From assembly GCF_009759665.1 (NCBI RefSeq), contig NZ_WQNE01000052.1, forward strand, positions 1 to 38,894: DNA of 38,894 nt, in the 5' to 3' direction. The position numbers and the translations under genes are program-made. Under the pieces are notes generated by a model. It made no database searches, was not told the DNA's origin, and saw only the letters and a program-made list of their open reading frames with translations. This document shows positions 38,783-38,894 of this stretch, in pieces. This DNA comes from Bradyrhizobium cajani (GTDB lineage Bacteria > Pseudomonadota > Alphaproteobacteria > Rhizobiales > Xanthobacteraceae). Each line of letters starts with the position of its first letter. Within the stretch, counting starts at the first letter, position 1.

Positions 38783-38894
38783 CTAGAGCATGCACATATC
38801 TGGTGCGGCGGATTGACTCGGGTAGGCGGCGGGGGATTCCAGAATCGGAAGTCTGTGTGATTTCTATTCCACACTCCATGGTTGGACGGGGTGC

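Noticed and set aside
1..38894. CRISPR arrays
   Set aside because: Repeats are palindromic, dispersed and irregularly spaced; there are no regular direct repeats with spacers and no cas genes.
1..38894. tRNA or rRNA genes, integrase or complete IS
   Set aside because: No cloverleaf-like or rRNA-like sequence and no recombinase or transposase frame was seen by eye.
38783..38894. End of another repeat or gene at the window edge
   Set aside because: The sequence has a TAGAGCATGC string resembling family I, but too little is present to assign.

Overview
The window looks like chromosome of a slow-growing rhizobium of the Bradyrhizobium type or a close Nitrobacteraceae relative. The grounds are high GC with strongly GC-rich third codon positions, the protein sequences (sdhCDAB order, alphaproteobacterial ffh-rpsP-rimM-trmD-rplS block, DUF6455, a BacA-like ABC exporter/importer) and a dense population of palindromic intergenic repeats of the kind known from this family. 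I see no rRNA, tRNA, CRISPR, integrase or complete insertion sequence. Most of it is ordinary housekeeping chromosome.

Layout. 1-6400 (minus strand): start of a secreted Pro/Ala-rich protein, a Pro-rich small ORF, a VOC-fold protein, an FkbM methyltransferase, a BacA/BclA-like ABC transporter and, just upstream of it, a hybrid sensor kinase. 6584-10115 (minus): sdhC-sdhD-sdhA-sdhB, succinate dehydrogenase, with a palindromic repeat between sdhA and sdhB. 10521-12461: LysR regulator divergent from a TauE/SafE permease. 12583-14974: malonyl-CoA synthetase (matB) divergent from a short-chain dehydrogenase. 15281-17442 (plus): secreted fasciclin protein, a four-helix cytochrome b, and a Tat-exported lipoprotein of the sulfite-oxidase-fold molybdoenzyme superfamily. 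17496-18704: MFS carrier. 18922-25219: leuB, a hexapeptide acyltransferase, two unknown envelope proteins, asd, beta-carbonic anhydrase and a CitE-type CoA-ester lyase. 25451-31340: small secreted, DUF and orphan genes around leuD, with a glycosyltransferase and a small zincin. 31435-37111 (minus): leuC, then (upstream of it) rplS-trmD-rimM-rpsP-ffh, read from a clear sigma-70-like promoter at 37399-37427. 37568-38632: Tat-exported metallo-beta-lactamase-fold hydrolase.

How the genes work together. sdhCDAB is a complete respiratory complex II. leuB, leuC and leuD encode the last steps of leucine synthesis but are split over 14 kb with asd (aspartate branch) between leuB and leuD. ffh-rpsP-rimM-trmD-rplS is a translation and protein-targeting operon. 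The fasciclin/cytochrome b/molybdoenzyme trio is the most system-like unit without an assigned role: it would pass electrons between the quinone pool and a periplasmic substrate.

The most unusual non-coding signal is the repeat population. At least nine families of inverted repeats (about 16 copies) fill nearly every intergenic gap; some copies are mosaics containing a shared 45-bp hairpin module that shows a compensatory base-pair change, one copy has a 30-bp hairpin insert with a 5-bp flanking duplication, and several protein C-termini (MFS carrier, carbonic anhydrase, RimM) are encoded inside repeats.
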